Shown: piece after piece, positions 55,124-62,470 of the stretch
Layout: each line of letters opens with the position of its first letter
Numbering within the stretch: position 1 is the first letter of the stretch
Origin: Phycisphaeraceae bacterium
GTDB lineage: Bacteria; Planctomycetota; Phycisphaerae; Phycisphaerales; Phycisphaeraceae
Direction of reading: 5' to 3'
DNA: 64,000 bases
NCBI GenBank assembly: GCA_020851465.1
Contig: JADZCR010000001.1
Coordinates: forward strand, 310,001-374,000
Notes under the pieces: model-generated
Database searches by the model: none
Seen by the model: only the letters and a program-made list of their open reading frames with translations
Told to the model about the DNA's origin: nothing
Program-made: the position numbers and the translations under genes

Positions 55124-56772
55124 CCCAGACAGCCGTACCCATCTCGCGTCCCGGATTATCCGACCGCTTGCGTGAGCGGTTTGATGGATTAGGGGTTGCG
55201 CTCGTCTCCTTCGAGGCTTCGGGCCGCGCTGTCTTTGCTGACAGGATGACCAGTCTTGAAAAGCTGGTGATTGAGGCCCCCGCCTTCGCCGCCGCTGTGC
55301 GGTTGAACTGGCCTGCGCTTTCCGAGACACAAGGCGGTGCGATTTCGATCTGGCCGGGCGTCTGGCTTGCCCCCCTGCCTGGACAGCGTCGCCGCCGGAT
55401 TGCCGCGGAGAAGTATCAATCACAGATTATCGCCGCGATTCTAATTGGAGGAGAGTTCCTCGAAACCGATCAGCTCCGTCTGGCTTGTGATAACGCGCGC
55501 CAGGATGTGCAGGCGACCCTCGCCCGTGTGGATCCGACACGACTTGTCAGTGCGTCGGAGGCTAATCGCCTGGCACTGACGCTTTCGTGGATGCAGAAAG
55601 ACTCACTCGAAATTGATCGTCGCTGCGGTGAGATTCAGTCCATGAGCACACAGCTCGGAGAAAGCTACGAGGAGCTCAGCCTTCTCTACAAACTTTCAAC
55701 GAGCATGACGGTCAACCAGGAGCCGCCGCAGTTTCTCACTGACTCTTGCGCTGAGCTTCAAGAAGTTCTGCGGCTGCGCTGGATGGCGCTGCTGCTGACG
55801 GATGATGATCCCCGGCTAAATGAGCTTTCGGGACAGGTGTTTACCGCGGGCCCCATTAAACTCTCGGCGGAGCAATGGTCCCCCGTTCGCCGCGAACTCC
55901 TCAAACTCAACGCTCACGACGGTGCCGCGATCATCATTGACGATACTGCGACGACTCAAATTCCTGAGCTGTCACAGATTGCCAGCCAGCTTCTGGTTGT
56001 CTTCATGCAGCGTGAAGACAAGACTTTTGGCGTGCTGATTGGCGGCGATAAGCTCGGCGGCGAGCACATCTCCAGCGTGGATTCGAAACTCTGTAGCTCG
56101 CTGGCGAACAGTCTCTCGATCTTCATCGAAAACCGGATGCTGTTTCAGGACATGGCGGCTATGTTCATGGGCACGCTGCACGCGCTGACCAGCTCAATCG
56201 ATGCCAAGGACCGATACACACGCGGTCACTCCGAGCGAGTCGCGCTGATGTCGCGTCAGCTTGCCTCAGCGGCAGGCCTCGACCATAACACGGTCGAGCG
56301 CGTTTACATCTCCGGCCTGGTTCATGACGTGGGCAAGATCGGCGTACCCGAGGCAGTGCTGACCAAGCCGGGCAAACTCACCGACGAGGAATTCGCCCTC
56401 ATCAAACTCCACCCCGAAATCGGCGCGCGCATCCTGCGCGACATACGCCAGATGCAGGACTTGATCCCGGGGGTACTGGCGCACCACGAACGGTGGGATG
56501 GTCGGGGATATCCAGCAAATCTCAAGGGCAACGATATTCCGTTATTTGGTCGGTTGATCTGCCTGGCCGACTCGTTCGACGCGATGAGCAGCAACCGTAC
56601 TTACCGGCAAGCATTGTCTCTCCAACAGGTGCTCGCCGAAATCAGTCGATGTGCCGGAGCGCAGTTTGATCCCGATCTTGCGCAGGTCTTTGTCAAACTC
56701 GATTTCACGGAGTTTCAGCAGATGCTTCGTGAACATCAGCGGCAGATTACTGGTCAGGAGATCGCAGCATGA
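55120..56772 (+). CDS. HD-GYP domain c-di-GMP phosphodiesterase with GAF-like domain
   Basis: 550 aa from GTG 55120. A poorly conserved N-terminal third, a GAF-like sensory domain (about 190-345, LLYKLSTSMTVNQEPPQFLT onward), then HD-GYP: GHSERVALMSRQLA, VHDVGKIGVPEAVLTKPGKL, HHERWDGRGYPANLKG and LADSFDAMSSNRTYR. All metal-binding residues and the GYP loop are there, so it should hydrolyse c-di-GMP. It is translationally coupled to the receiver gene and to the STAS gene (4-bp overlaps), suggesting one signalling unit in the pilus operon. Confidence 0.93.
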   Translation: MTQTAVPISRPGLSDRLRERFDGLGVALVSFEASGRAVFADRMTSLEKLVIEAPAFAAAVRLNWPALSETQGGAISIWPGVWLAPLPGQRRRRIAAEKYQSQIIAAILIGGEFLETDQLRLACDNARQDVQATLARVDPTRLVSASEANRLALTLSWMQKDSLEIDRRCGEIQSMSTQLGESYEELSLLYKLSTSMTVNQEPPQFLTDSCAELQEVLRLRWMALLLTDDDPRLNELSGQVFTAGPIKLSAEQWSPVRRELLKLNAHDGAAIIIDDTATTQIPELSQIASQLLVVFMQREDKTFGVLIGGDKLGGEHISSVDSKLCSSLANSLSIFIENRMLFQDMAAMFMGTLHALTSSIDAKDRYTRGHSERVALMSRQLASAAGLDHNTVERVYISGLVHDVGKIGVPEAVLTKPGKLTDEEFALIKLHPEIGARILRDIRQMQDLIPGVLAHHERWDGRGYPANLKGNDIPLFGRLICLADSFDAMSSNRTYRQALSLQQVLAEISRCAGAQFDPDLAQVFVKLDFTEFQQMLREHQRQITGQEIAA

Positions 56773-57104
56773 AACTCAGCCATGAAGACTATGACCAGCT
56801 CACGGTGATGCAGATCAAGGGCGATCTGAACGCGGACGCAACGGATGAGTTTCGGAAAGCGATCAACGCCCGCATCGACGCAAAAATCAGGGATTTTGTG
56901 TTTGATGTGGCGGAGATGGAGTTCGTCGATTCCAAGGGGCTCGAAGCACTTCTGTGGGCACAGGAGGTCTGCGGGGAAAAACTAGGCCAGGTCCGACTGG
57001 CGGCACCACGGGAAAACGTCGCCAAGATCCTGGAGATCACCCGCCTCAGCCCCCGATTCGACTGTCACGCGGACGTGGATGCAGCAATCAAGAGTCTCAG
57101 ATAA
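56769..57104 (+). CDS. STAS domain protein (anti-sigma factor antagonist-like)
   Basis: 111 aa single STAS domain. LTVMQIKGDLNADATDEFRK at the N-terminus and VAEMEFVDSKGLEALLWAQE with the phosphorylatable Ser (VDSKGLE) are typical of SpoIIAA/RsbV-like proteins, which switch by Ser phosphorylation from an HPK-like kinase. No RsbW-type kinase is next to it. It may couple to the HD-GYP protein or a distant anti-sigma factor. 16 bp before the ATPase gene. Confidence 0.9.
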   Translation: MKLSHEDYDQLTVMQIKGDLNADATDEFRKAINARIDAKIRDFVFDVAEMEFVDSKGLEALLWAQEVCGEKLGQVRLAAPRENVAKILEITRLSPRFDCHADVDAAIKSLR

Positions 57105-57120
57105 ACGATCCAGGTGAGAC

Positions 57121-58932
57121 ATGTTCAACCGAGGCACATCAATCAAGGCTCCTGACGACGGAACATCCGCCAGTGCGGGCGGGGCGTCCACGTCTGTGCG
57201 TTCCCGCAACGGGCACGCCGGCGAGGCCAAACCTGTTCGCGTAGGTGATCTGCTCGTGGAGCGAAAGGTCATCACCCCGGAGCAGCTTGCACAGGCGTTG
57301 GCGTCTCAGAAAGAACGCGGACACAAGAAACTGCTGGGCGAAGTCATCTGTGAGATGAAGTTCGCCACCGAGGAGCAGGTGTTGGAGGTACTCGCCGGTG
57401 CGTATGGCGTGCCATTCGCCCGCGTGTCTCCTAAGATCGCCGATCCAAAAGTTATCGAAATACTTCCTCGTGAAATGCTGGAAAAGCAGTGTGCGCTACC
57501 GCTGTTTGTTGTTAACGGCAAGCTCACGGTTGCGGTAAACGAACCAGCAAACGTCTTTCTTCTTGAGGAGATGGAGCGGGTATCGGGCTGTACGATCCAA
57601 GTCGTTGCCGCCACCGCTCGTGACATCCTGGCCACGCTTCAGTCCTACCTGCCGAACGCCAACGTCTTTGTTATTGATGAGATTGTTGACGATATTCAGT
57701 CACAGGACTTGACGCTTGTTGAGAAGGAAGTCACCGATCTAACAAACCTTGCTGACTCCGCGAGTCACTCGCCGGTTATCAAGCTGGTGAACTTTTTGAT
57801 TCACGGTGCGGTGCAGGACGGCGCCAGCGATATTCACATTGAGCCTGGTGATGGCGTGCTGCGGGTGCGGTTTCGAGTGGACGGGTCGATGTTTGAAAAA
57901 ATGAAACCGCCGCATCAAATGCAGCCCGCAGTGGTCAGCCGCATCAAAATCATGGCAGGATTGGATATATCCGAACGTCGTGTGCCGCAGGATGGCGGTA
58001 TCACGGTCATGCTCAACAAGCGGCCGGTGGATCTGCGCGTCTCGACCATGCCGGGAAAATTCGGCGAAAAAGTCGTGATGCGCATCATTGATAACCGCAA
58101 CACGCTGACGAGTCTGGAAAAAATCGGGTTTTCCTACACCATGCTCGAAAACTTCCGCCAAGTGCTGCACCAACCAAACGGTGTTGTGCTGGTGACGGGG
58201 CCGACAGGCAGCGGTAAGTCCACCACGCTGTACGGCATGCTCAATGAAATACTCGACGACTCACTCAACATTTGCACAGTTGAGGATCCTGTCGAATACA
58301 ACCTGCCGGGTGTCAACCAGTTCCAGGTGAACGAGAAGGCGGGCTTTACTTTTTCCGGTGCGCTGCGGGCACTGTTGCGTCAGGATCCCGACGTGATCAT
58401 GGTCGGTGAAATCCGCGACCAGGAAACGGCGAAGATTGCCACACAGGCGGCTCTGACGGGGCACCTTGTGCTCTCCACATTGCATACCAACGATGCCCCT
58501 AGTGCGATTACCCGACTCTTTAACATCGGCGTGGAACCCTATCTCGTTGCCGCATCGATTCGAGGGGTGCTGGCGCAACGGCTCCTCCGAAAAGTATGTT
58601 CCTCCTGCAAGGAAGCGATGGAAATTACGCCGCAGGTCCGTCGAACTCTCGACAAGATCACGGATGGGGCTGCTCCGATAGAGACGCTTTACAAAGGCGC
58701 GGGCTGCTCGAAGTGCAGAAATACGGGCTATGCGGGGCGCATTGGTGTGTTTGAGCTATTTACACCGGACGATGAAGTGCTGGACGCAGTCAGTCGCGGA
58801 GCGAGTCTTCAGGAAATACGCCGCCTCGCCCGCGCGGGGGGTTATGTCACGCTTCAACAGGACGGCATCGAAAAGCTCCGTGCGGGAATCACGACGGTCG
58901 AAGAACTTTTCAGCGCCACCTCAGTGGGGTGA
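57121..58932 (+). CDS. pilB: PilB/GspE-type assembly ATPase with MshEN-like N-domain
   Basis: 603 aa. N-terminal GspEII/MshEN-like domain (about 38-175): RVGDLLVERKVITPEQLAQA then LLGEVICEMKFATEEQVLEV, the paired pattern that binds c-di-GMP in MshE. Then the AAA core: Walker A GPTGSGKST (360-368), Asp box CTVEDPVEYNLPG, Walker B DPDVIMVGEIRDQETA, His box TGHLVLSTLHTNDAPSA, and a four-Cys zinc site (CSSC and CSKC). It powers pilus or pseudopilus extension. No PilT retraction ATPase follows. Confidence 0.95.
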   Translation: MFNRGTSIKAPDDGTSASAGGASTSVRSRNGHAGEAKPVRVGDLLVERKVITPEQLAQALASQKERGHKKLLGEVICEMKFATEEQVLEVLAGAYGVPFARVSPKIADPKVIEILPREMLEKQCALPLFVVNGKLTVAVNEPANVFLLEEMERVSGCTIQVVAATARDILATLQSYLPNANVFVIDEIVDDIQSQDLTLVEKEVTDLTNLADSASHSPVIKLVNFLIHGAVQDGASDIHIEPGDGVLRVRFRVDGSMFEKMKPPHQMQPAVVSRIKIMAGLDISERRVPQDGGITVMLNKRPVDLRVSTMPGKFGEKVVMRIIDNRNTLTSLEKIGFSYTMLENFRQVLHQPNGVVLVTGPTGSGKSTTLYGMLNEILDDSLNICTVEDPVEYNLPGVNQFQVNEKAGFTFSGALRALLRQDPDVIMVGEIRDQETAKIATQAALTGHLVLSTLHTNDAPSAITRLFNIGVEPYLVAASIRGVLAQRLLRKVCSSCKEAMEITPQVRRTLDKITDGAAPIETLYKGAGCSKCRNTGYAGRIGVFELFTPDDEVLDAVSRGASLQEIRRLARAGGYVTLQQDGIEKLRAGITTVEELFSATSVG

Positions 58933-58990
58933 GGTTACTTGCAAATAGGTTGGCGATTTCCCGTAGAGCCGACGCTCGGAAAGTAGAACC

Positions 58991-60223
58991 ATGGCACGAT
59001 ATACCTATCAAGCCCGTACGAATCACGGCGAACTGACCACCGGTTCGGTACAGGCGGCCTCTCTTGACGAGGCGGGACGCATCGTGCGCGGCGAGGGCAA
59101 GTTCATCGTCAAGCTCACCCTAGCTCCCGCCGACTCGTCTGCAAACGAGAACAGTACGACGAATACGTCGAAAGCCAAAGGAAAGATCAAGCGGGCAGAG
59201 GTGATTTTTTTCACCCACCAGATGTCGGTCATGATTCAGACGGGAGTACCTCTGTCTGAAGCACTCGACTGCGCGGCGCAGCAGGCTAACAACCCTGCGT
59301 TCCGGGCGGTACTTGATGATGTTGCCAAGCACGTACAGGGCGGCGGCGAGTTTTCTGCGGCTCTCCGAAAACACCCCAAGATATTTCCCAACGTCATGAT
59401 CAGCCTGATTCGCGCTAGCGAAATATCCGGCACGATGGGCACTATGCTCGAACGCATCTCCGGCTACCTGACCAAGGAGCAGGCCACCGCCAAACACATC
59501 AAGAGCGCACTGATGTATCCGTGCTTCATGATGACGATGGCAGTAGGCGTCACCATATTTCTGCTCGCTTTTGTGTTGCCGAAGTTTGCCAAGATTTACG
59601 AGTCACGAGGTGCGGCACTCCCGGCTCCGACACGGTTTCTGCTCGCCCTGAGCCACGGACTGGTCGCTTACTGGTGGATGTGGCTGGGCGGAGCGATTAT
59701 CCTCGGCGTCGGCGGTTACTTGTTCGTTAAAAGTTCCAAGGGGCGGCGGGTATTCGACTACCTCAAGCTCAATGCGCCGATTTTCAAACACCTTTTTACA
59801 GGTCTTTATGTAAGCCGTGCCTGTCGCACCATGGGCACGATGACGGCTGCGGGCGTTTCCATGCTCGACATGATCGGCATCGTCAAAGAAGTGACCAACA
59901 ACGTCTATTACCACGACCTGTGGGATAAGGTGGATGAACGGCTGCGCCAAGGCGCTCAACTATCCGAAACGCTGTTTTCCTCAACGCTGATTCCGCGCAG
60001 TGTCGCCCAGATGATTTTCAGCGGTGAGAAATCGGGTCGCCTCGGCGTCGTGTTGTCAAAGGTGGCGGAGTTTACGGAGGAAGAGTTTGATCGCGCGGTG
60101 AAGACGACGACACAATTCATCGAGCCGGTCATGGTGGGAGCGATGGGCCTGATCATCGGCTTCGTGGCCATCTCTCTGCTTTTGCCGATCTTCAGTGTTG
60201 GAAAAGTCGTCGCGGGCAAGTAA
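58991..60223 (+). CDS. pilC: PilC/GspF-type inner-membrane platform protein
   Basis: 410 aa. N-terminal YTYQARTNHGELTTGSVQAA, then two repeated T2SSF domains: FFTHQMSVMIQTGVPLSEAL / ... and YVSRACRTMGTMTAAGVSML / FSSTLIPRSVAQMIFSGEKSG. Three TM helices near residues 180-200, 218-240 and 378-400. It couples the ATPase to pilin insertion. Last gene of the pilus/secretion locus. Confidence 0.95.
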   Translation: MARYTYQARTNHGELTTGSVQAASLDEAGRIVRGEGKFIVKLTLAPADSSANENSTTNTSKAKGKIKRAEVIFFTHQMSVMIQTGVPLSEALDCAAQQANNPAFRAVLDDVAKHVQGGGEFSAALRKHPKIFPNVMISLIRASEISGTMGTMLERISGYLTKEQATAKHIKSALMYPCFMMTMAVGVTIFLLAFVLPKFAKIYESRGAALPAPTRFLLALSHGLVAYWWMWLGGAIILGVGGYLFVKSSKGRRVFDYLKLNAPIFKHLFTGLYVSRACRTMGTMTAAGVSMLDMIGIVKEVTNNVYYHDLWDKVDERLRQGAQLSETLFSSTLIPRSVAQMIFSGEKSGRLGVVLSKVAEFTEEEFDRAVKTTTQFIEPVMVGAMGLIIGFVAISLLLPIFSVGKVVAGK

Positions 60224-60286
60224 TTCACCTCGGTGATCCGCGAACCCTGTCGTCGTGTCGTTTGGCGACCGTGCTAACATCCTGCC

Positions 60287-61579
60287 ATGCACGCGCTTCT
60301 GATTCCTGTGGGCAGCAGTGGTGATGTTCACCCTTTCGTCGGCCTGGGTATTGCGCTCAAAGCTCGCGGACATCGTGTATCCATCCTGACCAACGGCTAC
60401 TTCGGCGATCTGGTTCGTCGTGTCGGGCTTGATTTCATCGAGTTAGGTACAGCGGAAGAATTTCTCGCCGTAACACAGAATGCAGATCTTTGGCACCCTA
60501 CGCGGGGATTCAAAACGGTGGTTGGCACATTCGCCAAAGGCCTGCCACCGATGTATGACGCGATCAAACAACACAGCGTGCCGGGCGAGACCGTGCTGGT
60601 CGGCGGCTCGCTGGCCTTAGGTGCGCGGATTGCCCAGGAATCGCTCGGCCTGCCGTTGGCGACGATTCATCTTCAACCGTCAATCATCCGCAGTGTGTAT
60701 CAGACGCCGCGTATGCCGATGTTTGTCCTGCCGGACTGGATGCCCAAGACGTTGAAGCGTGGCGCATACTGGCTGGTGGATAATTTCGTCGTTGATCCCG
60801 CGGTCGGCCCCGCAGTTAATAAGCTGCGAAAAGACGTCGGCCTTGCCCCGGTTCGAGGCATCATGAAGGACTGGTGGCATTCACCGCAGATGTCGATCGG
60901 TCTGTTCCCTGCATGGTTTGCCCCACCACAACCAGATTGGCCCCCGTCGTTGAGGCTTACCGGATTTCCGCTGTATGACGAACGCGGTGCGGTCGAAGTA
61001 CCCGCCAGCCTTGAAGAATTTATTCGCAGCGGCGAGCCTCCTATTGTGTTTACTCCCGGCTCAGCGATGCGGCATGGGCGCACTTTTTTTGAGGCGGCAA
61101 TCGAGGCGTGTCAACATCTGGGCAGACGCGGCATACTTCTGACGCGCTTTGCGGAACAACTCCCCTCGACTCTGCCTGATAGTGTCCGCTATTACGACTT
61201 TGTACCGTTGACCCAACTCCTGCCTCGCGCCGGGGCGCTGGTTTGTCACGGCGGTATCGGCACCATCGCACAGGGACTGGCAGCCGGAATTCCTCAACTC
61301 ATCATGCCTCTGTCGCACGACCAGCCGGATAATGCGTGGCGGATTAAAAATCTCGGCGTCGGCGATTCAATCAAGCCATCGAAATTTCATGGTCCTGCGG
61401 TTGCGGCAAAACTCCGTGTGCTGCTCGAATCGGAAACCATTCGACAAAAATGCCGTTCGGTCGCAGCGCAATTTCAGGGGAGTGATCCGCTTTCACAGAC
61501 ATGTCATCTGATCGAATCACTCCAGTCTGGAATAAAATGCGCAGCAGATACGGCAAATCCAAAACTGCGGAACGCCTGA
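60287..61579 (+). CDS. UGT-like glycosyltransferase (GT1/GT28)
   Basis: 430 aa GT-B protein. N-domain start HALLIPVGSSGDVHPFVGLG is the acceptor-site motif of vancomycin/rhamnolipid-type glycosyltransferases; the C-terminal donor site is AGALVCHGGIGTIAQGLAAG with IMPLSHDQPDNAWRIKNLGV. It would transfer a sugar from a nucleotide donor to a lipid or small molecule. No neighbouring biosynthetic genes reveal the acceptor. It follows pilC by 63 bp, but there is no functional link. Confidence 0.9.
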   Translation: MHALLIPVGSSGDVHPFVGLGIALKARGHRVSILTNGYFGDLVRRVGLDFIELGTAEEFLAVTQNADLWHPTRGFKTVVGTFAKGLPPMYDAIKQHSVPGETVLVGGSLALGARIAQESLGLPLATIHLQPSIIRSVYQTPRMPMFVLPDWMPKTLKRGAYWLVDNFVVDPAVGPAVNKLRKDVGLAPVRGIMKDWWHSPQMSIGLFPAWFAPPQPDWPPSLRLTGFPLYDERGAVEVPASLEEFIRSGEPPIVFTPGSAMRHGRTFFEAAIEACQHLGRRGILLTRFAEQLPSTLPDSVRYYDFVPLTQLLPRAGALVCHGGIGTIAQGLAAGIPQLIMPLSHDQPDNAWRIKNLGVGDSIKPSKFHGPAVAAKLRVLLESETIRQKCRSVAAQFQGSDPLSQTCHLIESLQSGIKCAADTANPKLRNA

Positions 61580-61589
61580 ATTTCACGGA

Positions 61590-61595
61590 TATAAT
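61590..61595 (+). promoter_or_regulatory. Putative -10 element for the glycine-zipper gene
   Basis: Perfect TATAAT 27 bases before the GTG start at 61622; no convincing -35 at 16-18 bp. Confidence 0.4.
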
Positions 61596-61621
61596 GTGAT
61601 ATTGGACTAAGGAGAACTGCC

Positions 61622-61915
61622 GTGAAGGCGCTCGTATTGCTATTTACGAACACCCTGCTTGCGGGACTGTTATTGACGCAGAACGGTTGTGAGTCAAAGG
61701 CTGTGCAGGGGGGCTTGATCGGTTCAGCGGGTGGTGCTGGGATTGGTGCAATCGTTGGCAACAATGTTCACGGCCAGACCGCCGAGGGCGCCGCGATCGG
61801 TGCGGGTATTGGCGCCATCAGCGGCTACATGATCGGCAACGAGATCGATAAAAACCAGACGCGCCAGCGACTCGACCGTCTTGAAGGGCGCAAGACGTTC
61901 TCCAATACATATTGA
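61622..61915 (+). CDS. Glycine-zipper outer-membrane lipoprotein
   Basis: 97 aa from GTG 61622, with AAGGAG 7 bases upstream. Lipoprotein signal with cysteine in LLTQNGCESK, then a YMGG-type glycine zipper (GGLIGSAGGAGIGAIVGNNV, GAAIGAGIGAISGYMIGNEI) and a charged C-terminal helix (KNQTRQRLDRLEGRK). Such proteins (17-kDa antigen/SlyB-like) sit in the outer membrane and associate with envelope stress or stability. Convergent with the YcfL-like gene. Confidence 0.85.
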   Translation: MKALVLLFTNTLLAGLLLTQNGCESKAVQGGLIGSAGGAGIGAIVGNNVHGQTAEGAAIGAGIGAISGYMIGNEIDKNQTRQRLDRLEGRKTFSNTY

Positions 61916-61991
61916 ACACGACGGTACCGCCGCCTCAGCACCCAAACGAAAGCAAACGCAACACACGCAAACTCTGTCTGTGTTTTCTCGT

Positions 61992-62414
61992 TCAGTGCGC
62001 CGGTCGCACCACGAGTCGCCAATCCACCGCATTGGTGTCCAGGGCCGCACCTTCCAAAAAGTGTTCGTCGCGAACTGCCAGGTTCAGGAACTTCCATCCC
62101 TGATTGGTTTTGAGTGGTCGTCCCTGTGCGTCGAAGAACTGGAATTGATATTGAATGTTAAGCACGCGCTTGCTGATGTTGCGCACAGCTTGTGCCACCC
62201 GCATGGGCCGGTCCTCGGTTGTCGGATCAACAATGGTTTTTCCAAAAACCAGCTCCTCATCAAACCCTTCGAGCACGACGCCTCTTGGGTATTGGTCCGC
62301 AGAGAGTTTGTCCATGCGCCCCGAAGGCGGTGCTTTAACCGTGTCACAACCGACCGAAGCGATGGTGATCGTTACCAAAAGCAATACAAACATCGATGAT
62401 AAGTTTCGGTTCAC
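61992..62414 (-). CDS. YcfL-like (DUF1425) lipoprotein
   Basis: 140 aa from GTG 62414, with GAGG 9 bases before; ATG 62474, overlapping the upstream stop as ATGA, would add 20 residues before the signal. Lipobox-type signal FVLLLVTITIASVGC. The mature part NISKRVLNIQYQFQFFDAQG and GWKFLNLAVRDEHFLEGAA fits DUF1425/YcfL. In gammaproteobacteria YcfL sits with LpoB, the activator of penicillin-binding protein 1b. Same strand and immediately downstream of the COG3014-like gene. Confidence 0.75.
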   Translation of the reverse strand: MNRNLSSMFVLLLVTITIASVGCDTVKAPPSGRMDKLSADQYPRGVVLEGFDEELVFGKTIVDPTTEDRPMRVAQAVRNISKRVLNIQYQFQFFDAQGRPLKTNQGWKFLNLAVRDEHFLEGAALDTNAVDWRLVVRPAH

Positions 62415-62470
62415 GGCTGGTCCTCGTGAGGTTTGCGGGAAATTGTTAGCGCCACTTCGGCGCATTGTCT

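Noticed and set aside
54692-55423. 243-codon minus-strand frame over the receiver gene
   Set aside because: The receiver and HD-GYP proteins on the plus strand are clear.
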